A stretch of 64,000 bases of DNA. Source: Jackrogersella multiformis (lineage: Eukaryota > Ascomycota > Sordariomycetes > Xylariales > Hypoxylaceae). Below are positions 32,363-43,175 of this stretch, piece after piece (position 1 is the first letter of the stretch; every line of letters begins with the position of its first letter). The notes under the pieces are model-generated. The model did not search any database. It had not been told where the DNA came from and worked only from the letters and a program-made list of their open reading frames with translations. The DNA lies in NCBI GenBank assembly GCA_902806575.1, contig CADCXD010000008.1:2852001-2916000 (forward strand), read 5' to 3'. Made by a program: the position numbers and the translations under genes.

Positions 32363-32717
32363 CTAACCGCAGACTTGCCTGATCGCTGTCCCTTTGCAAT
32401 CACTGCCTCCTTGCTGCGAACAACGGGACTCGACGCCATTGATGCTCGAGAACATCTTGTATATGCATTGATCGTACTCCAGCTTGCCTCCGCACCGAGG
32501 CTCGCACTTGAGGCAGGCATCGGCGTACGGCCCGGCCTGCTTTTTGCAAGCGGCGAGGTCAGGCGCTCCGGTGGCCGTCGGCGCGGCGCTGCCAAGCGGT
32601 TTGGTAGGCTGCTCGAGGTTAGATGCTTGGCTTGTTATACGAGTAATGGTCTGGACGCGAATTTACCTGGGCTAGCGTAACCGTGGACAGCGCCAGAGCA
32701 ATGGTAAAAACCTTCAT
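32363..32717 (-). CDS. Small secreted cysteine-rich protein
   Basis: Two minus-strand exons, 32717-32667 and 32611-32363, encode 99 residues. Exon 1 encodes a clean signal peptide (MKVFTIALALSTVTLAQ) and ends in phase 0 at gtaaat. The mature part has a Pro/Thr/Ala-rich linker (QPTKPLGSAAPTATGAPD), then eight Cys in about 65 residues: AACKK, DACLKCEPRCGG, YDQCIY, SRCSQ, SDCKG, QVCG. Eight Cys would allow four disulfides, the usual make-up of apoplastic effector-like or antimicrobial-like proteins. I recognise no named family. The acceptor is a tandem GAGCAG, so splicing may yield 98 or 99 residues. Shadow frames at 32224-32680 obscure it. Confidence 0.72.
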
Positions 32718-34414
32718 GGCGGTGGTGGGTTTGTAAGTGCTCGTCTACGTATGAGGAATGGGAAGATAGCAAGCGAGGATGCGGTTGGAAGTGAAGGCGA
32801 TGTTATCGAATTCAGGGATAGAATATGATTAACTATAGGAAGATGAACTTACCTAGCTTATACGGCATCATCTTTATAAATATTACATCTCGACCAAAGG
32901 GTCTAAGAGCTACCTCAGTCAAAACCGGTACGCTAATCTCGTTTGCCCTCTGACACCAGGTAGATACCGTCCTTAGCCTTACCACGGAACCCATCGGTGT
33001 GGATAATTCTTAGTAATTTCCCTCTAAATATAGATTCGATAACCCAACCATAGTTAGTCGTTAAATACCTTCCCTATTAACACCTTAGAAACTGGCTGTG
33101 CCGCTTAATGTGCCAAGTGAGAGTCGTTAGAGGCTACACCGCGACGTTTACAAGGAGCTTGCTGTCCTTACAGCGCCTTTCGACCTAACATCCGCATTTC
33201 GGATTCGATTCGGAAGTTAACCGATCTTCGGAGGCCTCACCGCTTAGAGCAATAAGCGCTGCGGAAACGAAGGCCGTCCCGTCCCCACAGTACCTAGGAC
33301 CTAGGTGTTTATTTCCTATTTGGGGATTATAACGTGATGCTATTGGCTATCCTCGAGTGGTTACATCCGGGTGGCTGACAGTAATAATGGCACTTTAGTT
33401 ACACTCGTGATACCTCAAACCGATGTGAGAAATTTGCGGAATAATATATGCGTTCGAAAACTCACGTCTTAACGCCATGCCACCTTCCTTAACCCATTAG
33501 GGCTTTAACGAACGCGGGCGCCCACGGATTATTGAAGTGATGGTCGAGAAGTGCCTTTGGAAGGCCTTTTACTCAGGGGCTATGATGAGTCGCTACCAAG
33601 AGCCTTCTTCGAGTCTTGCCATCGCGTGATCCTGTCTACGCGACTTGGTCCCGAAGCCAGGCGACCTTCTCCACATGCATGCTATTGTTTCTGCGCGGTC
33701 TAATCTCGTATCTGTTTACAGTCGTTAACCTCGGACTCGAGGATATCACAAGCTCGGTTTGAGAGTTCCGATCATAAGGTATAACCGAGAATAGTTATTT
33801 CAGGATCATCCCATCGGGAATTACGTACGAAAATGAGTTTAATAACGAGAGATGGCTTTCACGAAAGGCAGAAAGCCTTGTCGAGTCTTGATTTATACCT
33901 ACTCAACCCGCAGATTTCATGACTCCCTAACATTAGAAATAGCTTTCTGCATATCAAGAAACTCCAAATACCTACCTAGGTACCTACCTAGGTAGGTAGG
34001 CAGAGTACCATCACAAAGACCCAAGCACTAGGTGTATCGTGAGAAGTGTCTAATCTTAGTCTTAAATCGCTCAGGGCTTTGAGTTCTTTGGACGGGTGCC
34101 AGTGACTATATGATCGCTTTGCCACCCTGACCCGAAACCGTCAACCTACTCACGATCGACTGGTCTTATGATGGATCACCTCGCCACTGACAACGCGGGC
34201 AGTCGATATCGATCGATACTATCGGATTTTTAGTATCATTTAAGAAGATACCTGCTATCCTAACGATGTATACTCCCCCTTCGATTTATACAACACCATC
34301 AGTGGAATTATTTAACCCACTTAACAGGTAGCTATGCTAATCTACCCCCTAATATTTACCATATCTCATCTTATAACTTCAACTCGAATCTGCTGCATCT
34401 CTTAACTGTTTCTT
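32718..34414. other. Intergenic spacer
   Basis: 1.7 kb without a gene that I can support. Contains a direct pair of ACCTAGG at about 33293-33305 and a strong palindrome cluster at about 33969-34000. The remainder is of intermediate GC content with no long frames. Confidence 0.55.
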
Positions 34415-35160
34415 ATGTCCCGAGAACACTTGAACGATGCAGCCATCATGCTGCACCGCATTTTCACCAGCGAAGGCATAAAATTTGGCATCTTCGGCGG
34501 CTACGCAATAGGAACCATGGGGGGCGTTCGCAGCTCAGATGATATCGATTGCGTAGCCTCGGTCACCAAGGGCCAATCCATCCAGCTCCTACACAAGAAG
34601 CATGGCTTCGAAGCCGTCTCGCAGACCCGCGATGATTATGCCGCTTTCTTCTGGACCGACCAGCTCGATGGACACAACCCCGTGCTAGTCGAGATATTCT
34701 GCGCGCATTTCGAAGGTATCGTGCTTTTATTTCGCAGAACCTCAATGATACTAAGAATGCTAACTATTGGACAGGTGCTACGCATTCTCTGGAGAATGTA
34801 TCGACCATTCCCGTGTCCATCAGAGGCCGCTCCCTCGGCCAAGGGGTTTCTACCTTCCTCAACCCTTTCCACCTGTTCAAGGCGAAGCTTCATGCTGCTG
34901 CCACCCGATCTAGGTTCTACGATTCAGCCGACTTGCGAGCGCTGGTGAGCAGATACGAGTTCGATCTCAAGTCGCGCGCTCACGAGCTGAACCTCGAGAA
35001 CGTCGGACTCGCCATCAAGAGACACCCGGAGCTTGAGCTGCTGTTCCATCGTCTGCAGGTCGACCTGGTCCAGGCTAAGCGGGTGGTTATGTTAATGAAC
35101 TCGGGCGATACTCAGCAGCCGATCGCCGTAGGAGCCGTCCAGTCCGGCATACTTTCATAA
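34415..35160 (+). CDS. Nucleotidyltransferase-fold protein (MNT/AbiEii-like)
   Basis: Two exons, 34415-34715 and 34775-35160, encode 228 residues; the intron is in phase 1 and joins HFE-G to ATHSLENVS. The N-terminus holds the nucleotidyltransferase signature: a Gly-Gly loop (FGIFGGYAIGTMGGVRSSDD) followed by the metal-binding DID, with a later acidic strand LVEIF that could supply the third carboxylate. The second exon has a helical region (FLNPFHLFKAKLHAAATR) as in substrate-binding C-terminal parts of this fold. Related proteins include bacterial AbiEii-type toxins and aminoglycoside nucleotidyltransferases, and many uncharacterised fungal proteins share it. The target is unknown. No signal peptide is seen, so it is probably intracellular. 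Confidence 0.7.
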
Positions 35161-35850
35161 ATCACCGGAATTCTTATACGAACGACCAGAATAAGAACAG
35201 GACGAATATGGAAAATTCATAGTCCGTCCTATGTACGCACTTATAAACCGAGCCTGACAATACGTCGAATGATGAGCATTATTTTTCCGCGCCCTTACTC
35301 CTTACTTCATCCTACGTTATTATATAGGTACCTAAGGTATTCATGCATCGCTCTATAAATAGACAATTGAAACAGAACATATGTATAAACACCGCGGCCT
35401 AGCTTAAAAGTCGGGGAGGAAACTATACTACCCTTCTCTGTGAATGATACAGTGCCCGTCGCATGCGGCCGCCCCTAATCAGATCTCTACGCGTTCCTTT
35501 AATACCTATCTAGGTAGGTATATAATAACTTACATGTATTACGAAAGGACCAGTTCTGGTCGAGAAAACGAGATATTTAATATTACATGCTTCATCATCG
35601 TTCAACTAAAAGAATATCAATTCAATACTTCAAAGCTGAGCTCTAACGAAGGATAGTTATCTTCGCTCTACTAAACCGCACGCCTCGATGCCCCCGATCA
35701 GAATACCGTCCCGCAAGCGCCGGCACGGCAATTTTAGACATCGCAATAAGAAACGCGAGCGCTGATAAACAAGCTGGAACAAGAAAACTTCGAGAAGCAA
35801 ATTTAATTCGCCATATCTTCGTCTAACCCCGAATACGTAACTGACGCCGT
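35161..35850. other. Intergenic spacer (convergent)
   Basis: Lies between the 3' ends of the nucleotidyltransferase gene and the DUF1996 gene, with a CTAGG motif near 35512. No gene seen. Confidence 0.55.
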
Positions 35851-37108
35851 TTACATGCCGGGGAGAGCCTTGAGCCCTAAAGCGCAAGAGGTCAGCTCGA
35901 GACTACACGAAGAAAGGGGACTACTCGGACGCAACATGGGACTACTTACATCCGTCGATGTTCTCGTTGACCGTGGTCGGCACCTTGCAGGCGTTCATCT
36001 GGGCCACCCCCTGCGACTTGAGAGGGTTTCCGTTCTCGCACGCGTTGAACATGCAGGACGAGTCCATGGCCTTCTGGAGGGTGTCTCCCTTCCAGCCGAA
36101 CACGTAGTCGGCGTGGGTGCCGTAGCCGTGGCTGTCGCCGTAGCTCAGGGTGAAGGGCTGAGAGCCGTCCGTGGGCCACATGCCGTTGAACTCGGACGTG
36201 TCCCATAGCGTCTCGTAGGCTACCTGGGGCACGCGGATCGGGTGCGACGCCGGGCAGGGTCCGGAGTTTTGGAACGCGTCCTTCACCGTGTTGTACATGT
36301 GAGATTGGTGGTCGGGGCTATCGAGGTTCTTGCCGTCCCAGCATCTATACGCGGTCAGGGTCAGGGTCAGGGTCGGAGGTTAGAGGTTAAAGGTCACAGT
36401 CAGAGTCGGTGTGAGAGGTCAGTGAAAGGGGAGCACGACGGCGCGGGTGTATACTAACGCGGGGAAGTGGTGGACCGTCATGATGCCACCGGTGCACTGC
36501 TTTGTAGGGAAGTCGTCGAGCTCGGGGAACCGAGTCCCCTTGTTCTGGAGGCAGACAAACTTAAGGCCTGGTCCGTACTTGGACGTGGCGGTCGGGGTGC
36601 CGACGGTCATGCGGAAACCCTTAAGCCGTTAGAATATTCCTCGCCCGCCCGGGAAGCGCGATATAGCTCGCCCCCGAGAAGCGATATAGATACTTACGGG
36701 CTTGAAGGCGGTGATCTTCTGGTTCCCGTTGGACGAGAAGTCCTGCTGCGTGTAGTAGATGGTCATGCCGCCGTTGATGCCGTCGGGGAGGGCGGTGTTC
36801 TGCATGATGGGCACGCGCTTGTACGTCCCGTTCGGGTGCTTGAAGAACATGACGGCGGTCCAGTAGTTGGAGAAGTCCTCCGAGAAGGTGCACGTCGTGC
36901 AGGTGCCCTTGTCGCCGAGGTCGCCGGCCGCCGGGTCCATGGACGCGTTGAACGCGTTGCCTCCGACGATCTGGTGGAGATGAGCAGAGGGGGCCGCGCC
37001 CGGCTCCACGAGAGGATCCAGGCGCTGGATGGTCAGGGTCGAGCATCCGAATCGAAGGGCGGCCCGGGAAGGCACGGCGAGCGCCAGAGAGATAGATAGC
37101 CACTTCAT
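35851..37108 (-). CDS. Secreted DUF1996-domain protein
   Basis: Four minus-strand exons, 37108-36698, 36619-36459, 36344-35950 and 35876-35851, encode 330 residues. The tiny last exon (WLKALPGM) is in phase and restores the family's typical ending NENIDGWLKALPGM; without it the frame would stop at NIDGCK. The N-terminus is signal peptide-like (MKWLSISLALAVPSRA). Diagnostic blocks are HLHQIVGGNAFN, DFSNYWTAVMFF, FKPGFRMTVG, CWDGKNLDSPDHQSHM and CPASHPIRVPQ. DUF1996 proteins are secreted or cell-wall-associated fungal proteins, sometimes coupled to WSC domains; their activity is unknown. No WSC domain is present here. Confidence 0.93.
36345..36420. repeat. GGTCAG/GGTTAG-like degenerate tandem repeat in an intron
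   Basis: The second intron of the DUF1996 gene contains CAGGGTCAGGGTCAGGGTC followed by GGTTAGAGGTTAAAGGTCACAG-like units. This unit resembles but does not match the TTAGGG telomere repeat, so it is recorded as a local tandem repeat only. Confidence 0.7.
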
Positions 37109-38400
37109 CTTCGCGGTTGGTGATATGAATCAGCGTTGCGTTTTCGTTTTGCAGCCGCGACAAAGCTGCCCACGAAGGAGAAGCTCGGTCCTGGTACGCC
37201 GTACATATGTACGGCCGTCACGTCCAAGAGCCTCCCCCTTCGAAGATGTGCCGACCGTAGACCACCCAGGCCGAGCTCCCGATAGATTATACGATCGTCA
37301 TTTCTTATATTAAGGCTTAGGCATTCTTCCGTACTGTCCAATTTAGGCGAGCGTCGAAGGGTCAACTCGGGAGGGCCTCCTCCGTATTTCTTATTTCGGC
37401 ATGATAGCTACCTACTGAGCACCTACATAGGTCACTATTATATTGCCTAGGCACCCAACGAAATAACAATTGCTCCTCCAAGCTGATCGGGTATTTATCA
37501 ACACGACCTAAGACGGTAAGCACGCGACGAACCAAGCTCGGAATTGTGTGTCGTTGCAACGAGGCGATAGTCGACATACCCTAATGCGTCTGCAGCGGCA
37601 GCCATCAGGCCACACTACGCCGTCACCAACCAGGCCCAATAGCTTGGAAGCATCTTGGAAGCTTGGAAGTAGCTTAAAGGAAGAGTAGGGCCGAAGATAT
37701 CATGCAGCCAATCGACACGACGAGCCCGTAGCAGCCCTACGAAGCAGCAACATAGATCTACCGAGGCCGGTAGTCATAAGCTCGGGCTTGACTGCGGCAT
37801 TTCCTAAGCCGGACTTTGGGTTCCGATCCTAGCTCGATCGCCTTCCGGGTATATTATGAATTCCAAATTCCAGATACCAAGCCTTGACCTGCGCTCAAAA
37901 ACTCTTCGCTACCTAGAGCCCAGCTTCTCGATACGAGATATGATAGGTCTATATCGCCCTCTATAATGACTTGGAAGCCAGGCTGTCTGATAACATACCA
38001 ACATATGTAGCAGACCCCGAGACCACGTGTCAAATACTCTACTCTAAATATAGTAGCTACTAAGATATCGATTCCGAAGGATGATGCACTCGGCCTTTCA
38101 AGATGCTTAAGGTAGTCTATCGTCCGTAAAGCTTACCTGGGTACCCAAGTAATGTACATACTAATGAGGGAAGGAAGATATCCAAGGTTCCAAGATCCTG
38201 ATATTGCAATATGAAATCCTCGCGTGGCTGAATTTCCCTACCACCGCCCAGCCTCTATCGAATATCTTCACTGCTACGAAGCCGGAGCCGAGCCCGTCGA
38301 ACAGGCTTCGAGTCGAATATCGATAAGATGACAAGAGTAGGCATAGGCTTAAAAATCACAATGCCGATAAAAATGGCGGGGGTAAAGTAATGACGAGATG
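37109..38400. other. Intergenic spacer
   Basis: 1.3 kb with no supported gene. Clustered GCTTGGAAG units occur at about 37640-37675. The short frames (37105-37365, 37362-37577) have no recognisable features. Confidence 0.5.
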
Positions 38401-38414
38401 AAGATGGCGATGGC

Positions 38415-39275
38415 GACGACGACGGTGACGACGATGGCGTAGGCGTAAACGCTACAGCCTTGGAACTCATCGACCAAGTAGAGCGACAGCATCCTCCCGA
38501 GAAGCGACTCGATCTACGAAGCCACCTTCCGCGAACGCCCACCTTAGGCAGCACCGCAAGCGGCGGCAACGGCGATAGCGACAGCAGAAGATACGATAGC
38601 CGGTCCGAGATAGCCCTGTCCGCCTCGCAACTTTCGGGCCTTAGCAGCATCGATAAGAAGGTTGCGATGCGACGTAGAAGGCCTACCACTACGGCGCCAG
38701 CTAATGGGTCGATTCATCGCGGTCGCCGACGCGGAAACAGCCCAGCCGATTTAAGGCTCACGCGTTCGACAAGGGATCGCAATATTACCTACAGCCCTCA
38801 AGGTACATACGGGTATGCCCTAAAGGCGGCTTTTCCTCTGATATATGTTATATGTCCCACGCCAGGTAGAGTCTTGCTCTGCGTAAATCCCGCCCGTCAC
38901 TCTCCGCAGGCTGGACCTCAATATCGGGATGCGATTCAAGATCCCTTCGACGACGATCTCATGTTCGCGATACCTGCGGAATCTACCAAGGTCGACATCG
39001 ACGAGCTCAAGTTATCTGTCTCCTCTCATGATATGCGAGGGTTCAGACCCCGGTACGAATTACGCCACCATTCGGAGGTACGAACCTACTACCGAAGGAG
39101 AACAAGGTCAGCCCTCGTGCTCTCGAAACATCGGCTCCGTGGACATCTCGGTTCTTATTGCGGAGTAACATCTCGAGCCAGATATATTCGCTGGACAACT
39201 TTGAACCTGATCGGCCTTATGATCACGACCGAGGTAAGATGCGTAAGAGTTGGAGACGCAAACGGTCCTAACTAG
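38415..39275 (+). other. Long open frame without ATG, possible gene relic
   Basis: The frame runs from an acidic Asp/Gly stretch (encoded by GATGGCGACGAC-type repeats near 38400-38440) through TALELIDQVERQHPPEKRLDL to a stop at 39273. It has no ATG until about residue 85, and a TGA sits just upstream, so a 5' exon would be needed. The composition is Arg/Ser-rich with RRRRPTTTAPANGSIHRG, and no family is recognised. The opposite strand is also open (38255-38689). It could be a degenerate gene, the 3' exon of an unrecognised gene or chance. Confidence 0.25.
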
Positions 39276-40170
39276 CTCGCACGACGAGAACACCGTTCCG
39301 CCTCTCTCGACAGCAGCGATGTTAGAATCGATGCCGCATAAGCATAGCATCTTATTAAATATGCAGAAGATGGAAGGATGTAATAATAGACTCGTCCTAA
39401 TCCATCGACGCAACTCCTTCGGTTTCTGCTAAAAACCGAAATGATGTTTCCACCAATTTCCTCGGACATAGCTACATAGAAGGCAGGCCATCTAAAGCAA
39501 CCACTTATGCACATTGTAATTAACCGAGCACCATCGGGATCCTGATTGGCTTCGGAAGTCCGTTCTATAAGATCATGACGAAGAGGCTTGCAAGCCACGA
39601 TTTGATAAAATCTCCTCGCCTCCGGGAATAGACACGCTTACCTTCTCGGCTCAGCTTTAACTCCGGTCTTCTTATCCGAGTCGTTTCTAACCATTCCGCA
39701 TCGACGGGAATACGGACATAGATACCGATAGAGCAGACTCATTTCCATGACTACCTGATGATGGCGATGCTGTTTGGTCTTACGTAAAATATTTAAAAGA
39801 TCATGATTACCAACCCAAGACGGCCGAGTCAGCAGGAACCCACGAAGTCTAACCTAGATGCGTTAGATGATGCATGCTCCCGTAAGTCTGTACATAACCT
39901 TTGGAAGCATTCATGTCCAAAATCGATAGCGTGCGGCCTCGCATCTAGCTATGCGGAAACCATCATGAACTTCCGTCGACACATTTACCTCGCAATGCCA
40001 GGGCGCCCGCGACGAGAGTTCTACGTGGAATCCTCCTAGAGGTGGACCACAATCGCTCGCCGAAGCGTTACTGCATAAAGAAGCTTTTCTTATGCGAGAC
40101 TTGACATACGGAGAAACTTCAAACCGGCACGTCCACGCAGTATTTTATCGTTAAAGTAGTACCTACCTCA
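39276..40170. other. Spacer with short frames
   Basis: No supported gene. Short frames on both strands (39272-39598 minus, 39803-40039 plus) have no recognisable motif. Confidence 0.45.
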
Positions 40171-40403
40171 TTGTACTCACTCCGAAACCTTACAGTTCAC
40201 GCGGCCCTGAAAGAGAAGCACGAAGCACGACGGATAGCTGAGCGGCTTTTGGATGGTCCGGACCATCGGTTCAGCGATATGTTCCGCATGGAAAAATCAC
40301 CGCCCAAAAGCTCTTACATCGGTTTAAAGATAATATCAGATTTCAAGGCTCGCGTTATGTGACTGTCGTTTCACTTTGTATAGCCTCTAAATACGCCAGT
40401 TGA
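40171..40403 (+). pseudogene. Possible N-terminal fragment of a Harbinger/PIF-type DDE transposase
   Basis: The frame begins without ATG and reads HEARRIAERLLDGPDHRFSDMFRMEK, then after a one-base shift near 40290 continues ITAQKLLHRFKDNIRFQGSR and YVTVVSLCIASKYAS to a TGA at 40401. The pattern LLDGPDHRF-xx-FRM followed by a helical block and a GSRY strand is like the region in front of the DDE domain in fungal Harbinger-type transposases. No DDE core follows. Its end overlaps, antisense, the end of the Myb/SANT-like pseudogene. Harbinger elements usually encode a transposase plus a Myb-like protein, which supports the reading; the identification is from memory of the family pattern only. Confidence 0.4.
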
Positions 40404-41331
40404 TGATCCCTAGTTAGCTGATTAAACGCAATCGCATTCGCAGGGACTGTCAAGTCCTTAACCGCCTTGATAAACCGACTACCGGCGAATTCATCTTCGA
40501 ATTCATCCGAAAGAGTCTCGGTGGCTTGTTTCACGTCATCTGCGCCTGGCGGCCGTAACAACTGACGAGCTGCCTTTTCAATAGATAGATCCAAGCTGGG
40601 TTCAACGTTAGATTTGGGCCGTTTAAGTGGCCGACGGGGGACCTTTTTTAGGGCGAGTTTGAGCACTCAAGTCGTCATTACTGTCGTCGTCCTCGCTGCC
40701 GCTGTCACAGTCACTTAAGCGCTCGGGTAGATCATCTTCCTCGCCGGCCTCCCTGATATATTTACCCAACCGGTCATCTGGAAGAATACCTCTTGATATG
40801 TCGATTCCACCCAAGGGTTGTGTCTTGAGCCACCCCCCAGTTGGCCATCTCTCCAAAAACCACTCCCACGTCTCAGGGGGTGCTTGAGCAATACCGCTCT
40901 CGCCTAAATCGACCCCGGTCCGAGTTGCAGCGAGAAACTGACGATAGCGGCGGCGCTCTGCTTCGAATTTTGCAGATATGTCTTCTATCGTGAACGGCTT
41001 ATCGGGATACGCCTCCAGCATCTCCTCTGCGATACGGGTCCGAGCTGGCTTCGACAAGGCGGCACCCGGTATATTCATCAAGCCCTCTCGGTGACATGCC
41101 AGCGCCGAATTCATGAAATGAGCCGTCATGGGTTCGGTCCAATGAAGCCTCGTAACAGCCTGTGCAGCTTTTCCTTTATTCCGAGATTTCGCAGGTGCTT
41201 GGTTAACGGTGCCGCTGCTGGCGTCATCGGTATTGTCCCTGAAATGTACGGGATTAGGCGTAGTCGGCTGGTTGTCGGTACTACGATTATCCTGTGGTAT
41301 CAGGCGTGGTTACTGGGCTATTTAAAGACAT
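40355..41331 (-). pseudogene. Myb/SANT-like DNA-binding protein, transposon-associated type, frameshifted
   Basis: A putative start MSLNSPVTTPDT at 41331 is followed by a shift to a frame reading SKSRNKGK-like basic sequence, then LHWTEPMTAHFMNSALACH. This opens a Myb/SANT-like domain that continues FTIEDISAKFEAERRRYRQF and PPETWEWFLERWPTGGW. The frame ends at 40623 after an acidic tract. Moving one base at the AAAAAA run near 40640 continues into VPRRPLKRPKSNVEPSLDL and on to a stop at 40355. Proteins with this trihelix-like domain and a C-terminal helical tail accompany Harbinger-type transposons in fungi. Two frameshifts indicate a decayed copy. A transposase-like fragment faces it from the other strand. 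Confidence 0.55.
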
Positions 41332-41339
41332 CGTGGTTT

Positions 41340-42128
41340 AAGAATTAAGACAATAGTGATTTTATTTAATTTAATTTTTTTTAAATGTTTTGGTTTGTTT
41401 ACTTGAAATCTCACGATGTTTTCAAATCGAAGAGGCGGTATGAAAACGTAACCCTAGTAAATACACTAATCTATGAATGGCTTAGTTAAGTTGCCAGGGT
41501 ATTAAAAGATGCAATATCCACTCGTATCAAAAATTAGGTACACTCTTACTCTTTTAACAGTGCCTAGCCGCGAGCCGATCGAGGCCTAAGGCGACGCTAT
41601 AATCAAAGCTAATGATTTCTTATTCGGAGATTTTGCTGGTGTCATTATTCTAAATGAGCACCCGAAGGAGGCAACCAAGATTGTACAGTGGATGCAGTGG
41701 GCCAGGCCAATACAACAGCTTGCATTCACAAATTAAGGGTTACATTAATGCGGCATCCAGATGTGTACGGAATATCTCCGACATAAATTCGCAAGCTAAA
41801 GCTGAAGTAGATGATGGCTATATTTAGTATCTACCTAAGTACTTAAGTTGACATGCCAAGAGGTCGGTTTTCGTTTTACGAACTTCGATATCGAGGCTCT
41901 CGGGAGCAGTTTACTAGTGTAGACGCCAGGTTATTCTATCGAAGAGGACGAGTAGCTACCTAGGTACCTAGGTAGGCACCCTCAAGTCGCTGGGTAGACA
42001 CGCCGGTTACCTTTGCGTCTCCTAGCATCTTAATCTCGCACTTATATATACTAAAGGCATCGAGGAACAATATTCCGCAGACGAAAATAGAAGGGTTTTA
42101 TTTCGCACAGGTACCTATTCAACCAAGC
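41340..42128. other. Intergenic spacer
   Basis: Starts with an AT-rich stretch (41345-41410). Around 41590-41760 a broken frame reads weakly like a retroelement RNase H region but is not good enough to call. A palindromic CTAGG cluster lies at about 41955-41972. No gene supported. Confidence 0.45.
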
Positions 42129-43175
42129 TTAACTAGGTGCGACATAAGTTCCGAGGTAGTCGATCGTTCCGCACCCCGACTGCACCCAGAACCCCTGCAG
42201 CGGGAAGACGCCAGCCCAGCTCTGGTACGAGAAGATGAAGTCGCACGCCGGCCCGTCCGGCGTCCCCACGTACAGCAGCCCGCAGTAGCTCGACATCGTC
42301 TTCATGATCGCGCCGCATCCCTCGCTGTCCTGGCACAGCTGGCAGCACATGCTAGAGTCGTTGTACGTCTCGTCGCCGAGGTAGACCACCGTGATGTTGG
42401 CCGAGTACTTGCCGGGCGTGAGCCCGTACTCGCCTACGCCCGCCACTATGTTCGTAGGCGCGCACTTGGCCGCGAAGGTCGTGGTCTTGGTAGCCTCGCA
42501 CGCCGCGCTCACGGTCTCGATGCTGGTCGCCAGGCGGTAGGACGTGGTGCTGGTCGAGACCGTCGTCTGGTAGACCGTAGTGCCGGATAGGAACGTCGAC
42601 GTGACGGTGGCGGTGGGGGAGGTTACCGTGCTGGTCGGCGTCACCGTGCTGGTAGAGACGCCGGACGTCGCCGTAGGGCTGAGGTAGATATACCAGGTCA
42701 CTGTCGTAGAGCACACCACCTGCGTCGGGTACGAAGCCGGAATTGTCGTGACCTGGCCCGAGATCGGCACGTAGCTGCCGCTGTACTCCGTCACGGTCGA
42801 GGGCGAGACCCCGTTCGTGCACACCGTGGTAGGCCACGTCACGGTGGCCACGGTCGACTGGAACTCCTCCCAATAGGTGGAGGTCGGGATGGTCGCGGTG
42901 CTGGTCACCCAGAGGTAGGAGGTCCTCGTGAGCGCCGTCGACGTGACGGGGTCGGTCGTGACCCGGACCACAGACGGGACCGTCACCTCGGGGGCCGTGG
43001 AGATCACCGTCAAGACGCTCGTCGTCGAGGTGACGGAGATAGAACCGGGTATCGCGCCCCCGCTGCCCGACAAGGTGGTGCACCCGCCCTCGGTGTTGAA
43101 CGAGTAGTGCGTGCCCGTGGAAGCCCGGGCGAGCGAGGCGGAGACCGCCAGGCCGTAAATAATGCGCCCCAGCAT
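42129..43175 (-). CDS. Secreted Ser/Thr-rich cell-surface protein with C-terminal Cys-rich module
   Basis: A single minus-strand exon of 348 residues. A signal peptide (MLGRIIYGLAVSASLARA) is followed by about 200 residues dominated by Ser, Thr, Val and Pro in beta-strand-like repeats (STSTVTPTSTVTSPT, TTSYLWVTSTATIP), expected to be heavily O-glycosylated. The C-terminal 110 residues contain about ten Cys, including SMCCQLCQDSEGCGAIM and YCGLLYVG, in an arrangement like PAN/apple-type adhesion modules. No GPI-anchor tail is evident, since the end (IDYLGTYVAPS) is not strongly hydrophobic. Its likely role is as a wall or extracellular adhesive protein. The frame is intact. Confidence 0.85.
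   Translation of the reverse strand: MLGRIIYGLAVSASLARASTGTHYSFNTEGGCTTLSGSGGAIPGSISVTSTTSVLTVISTAPEVTVPSVVRVTTDPVTSTALTRTSYLWVTSTATIPTSTYWEEFQSTVATVTWPTTVCTNGVSPSTVTEYSGSYVPISGQVTTIPASYPTQVVCSTTVTWYIYLSPTATSGVSTSTVTPTSTVTSPTATVTSTFLSGTTVYQTTVSTSTTSYRLATSIETVSAACEATKTTTFAAKCAPTNIVAGVGEYGLTPGKYSANITVVYLGDETYNDSSMCCQLCQDSEGCGAIMKTMSSYCGLLYVGTPDGPACDFIFSYQSWAGVFPLQGFWVQSGCGTIDYLGTYVAPS

Noticed and set aside
41590..41760. Weak resemblance to a retroelement RNase H region (VIILNEHPKEATKIVQW)
   Set aside because: Too short, shifted and stop-broken to call; no neighbouring reverse transcriptase or integrase.
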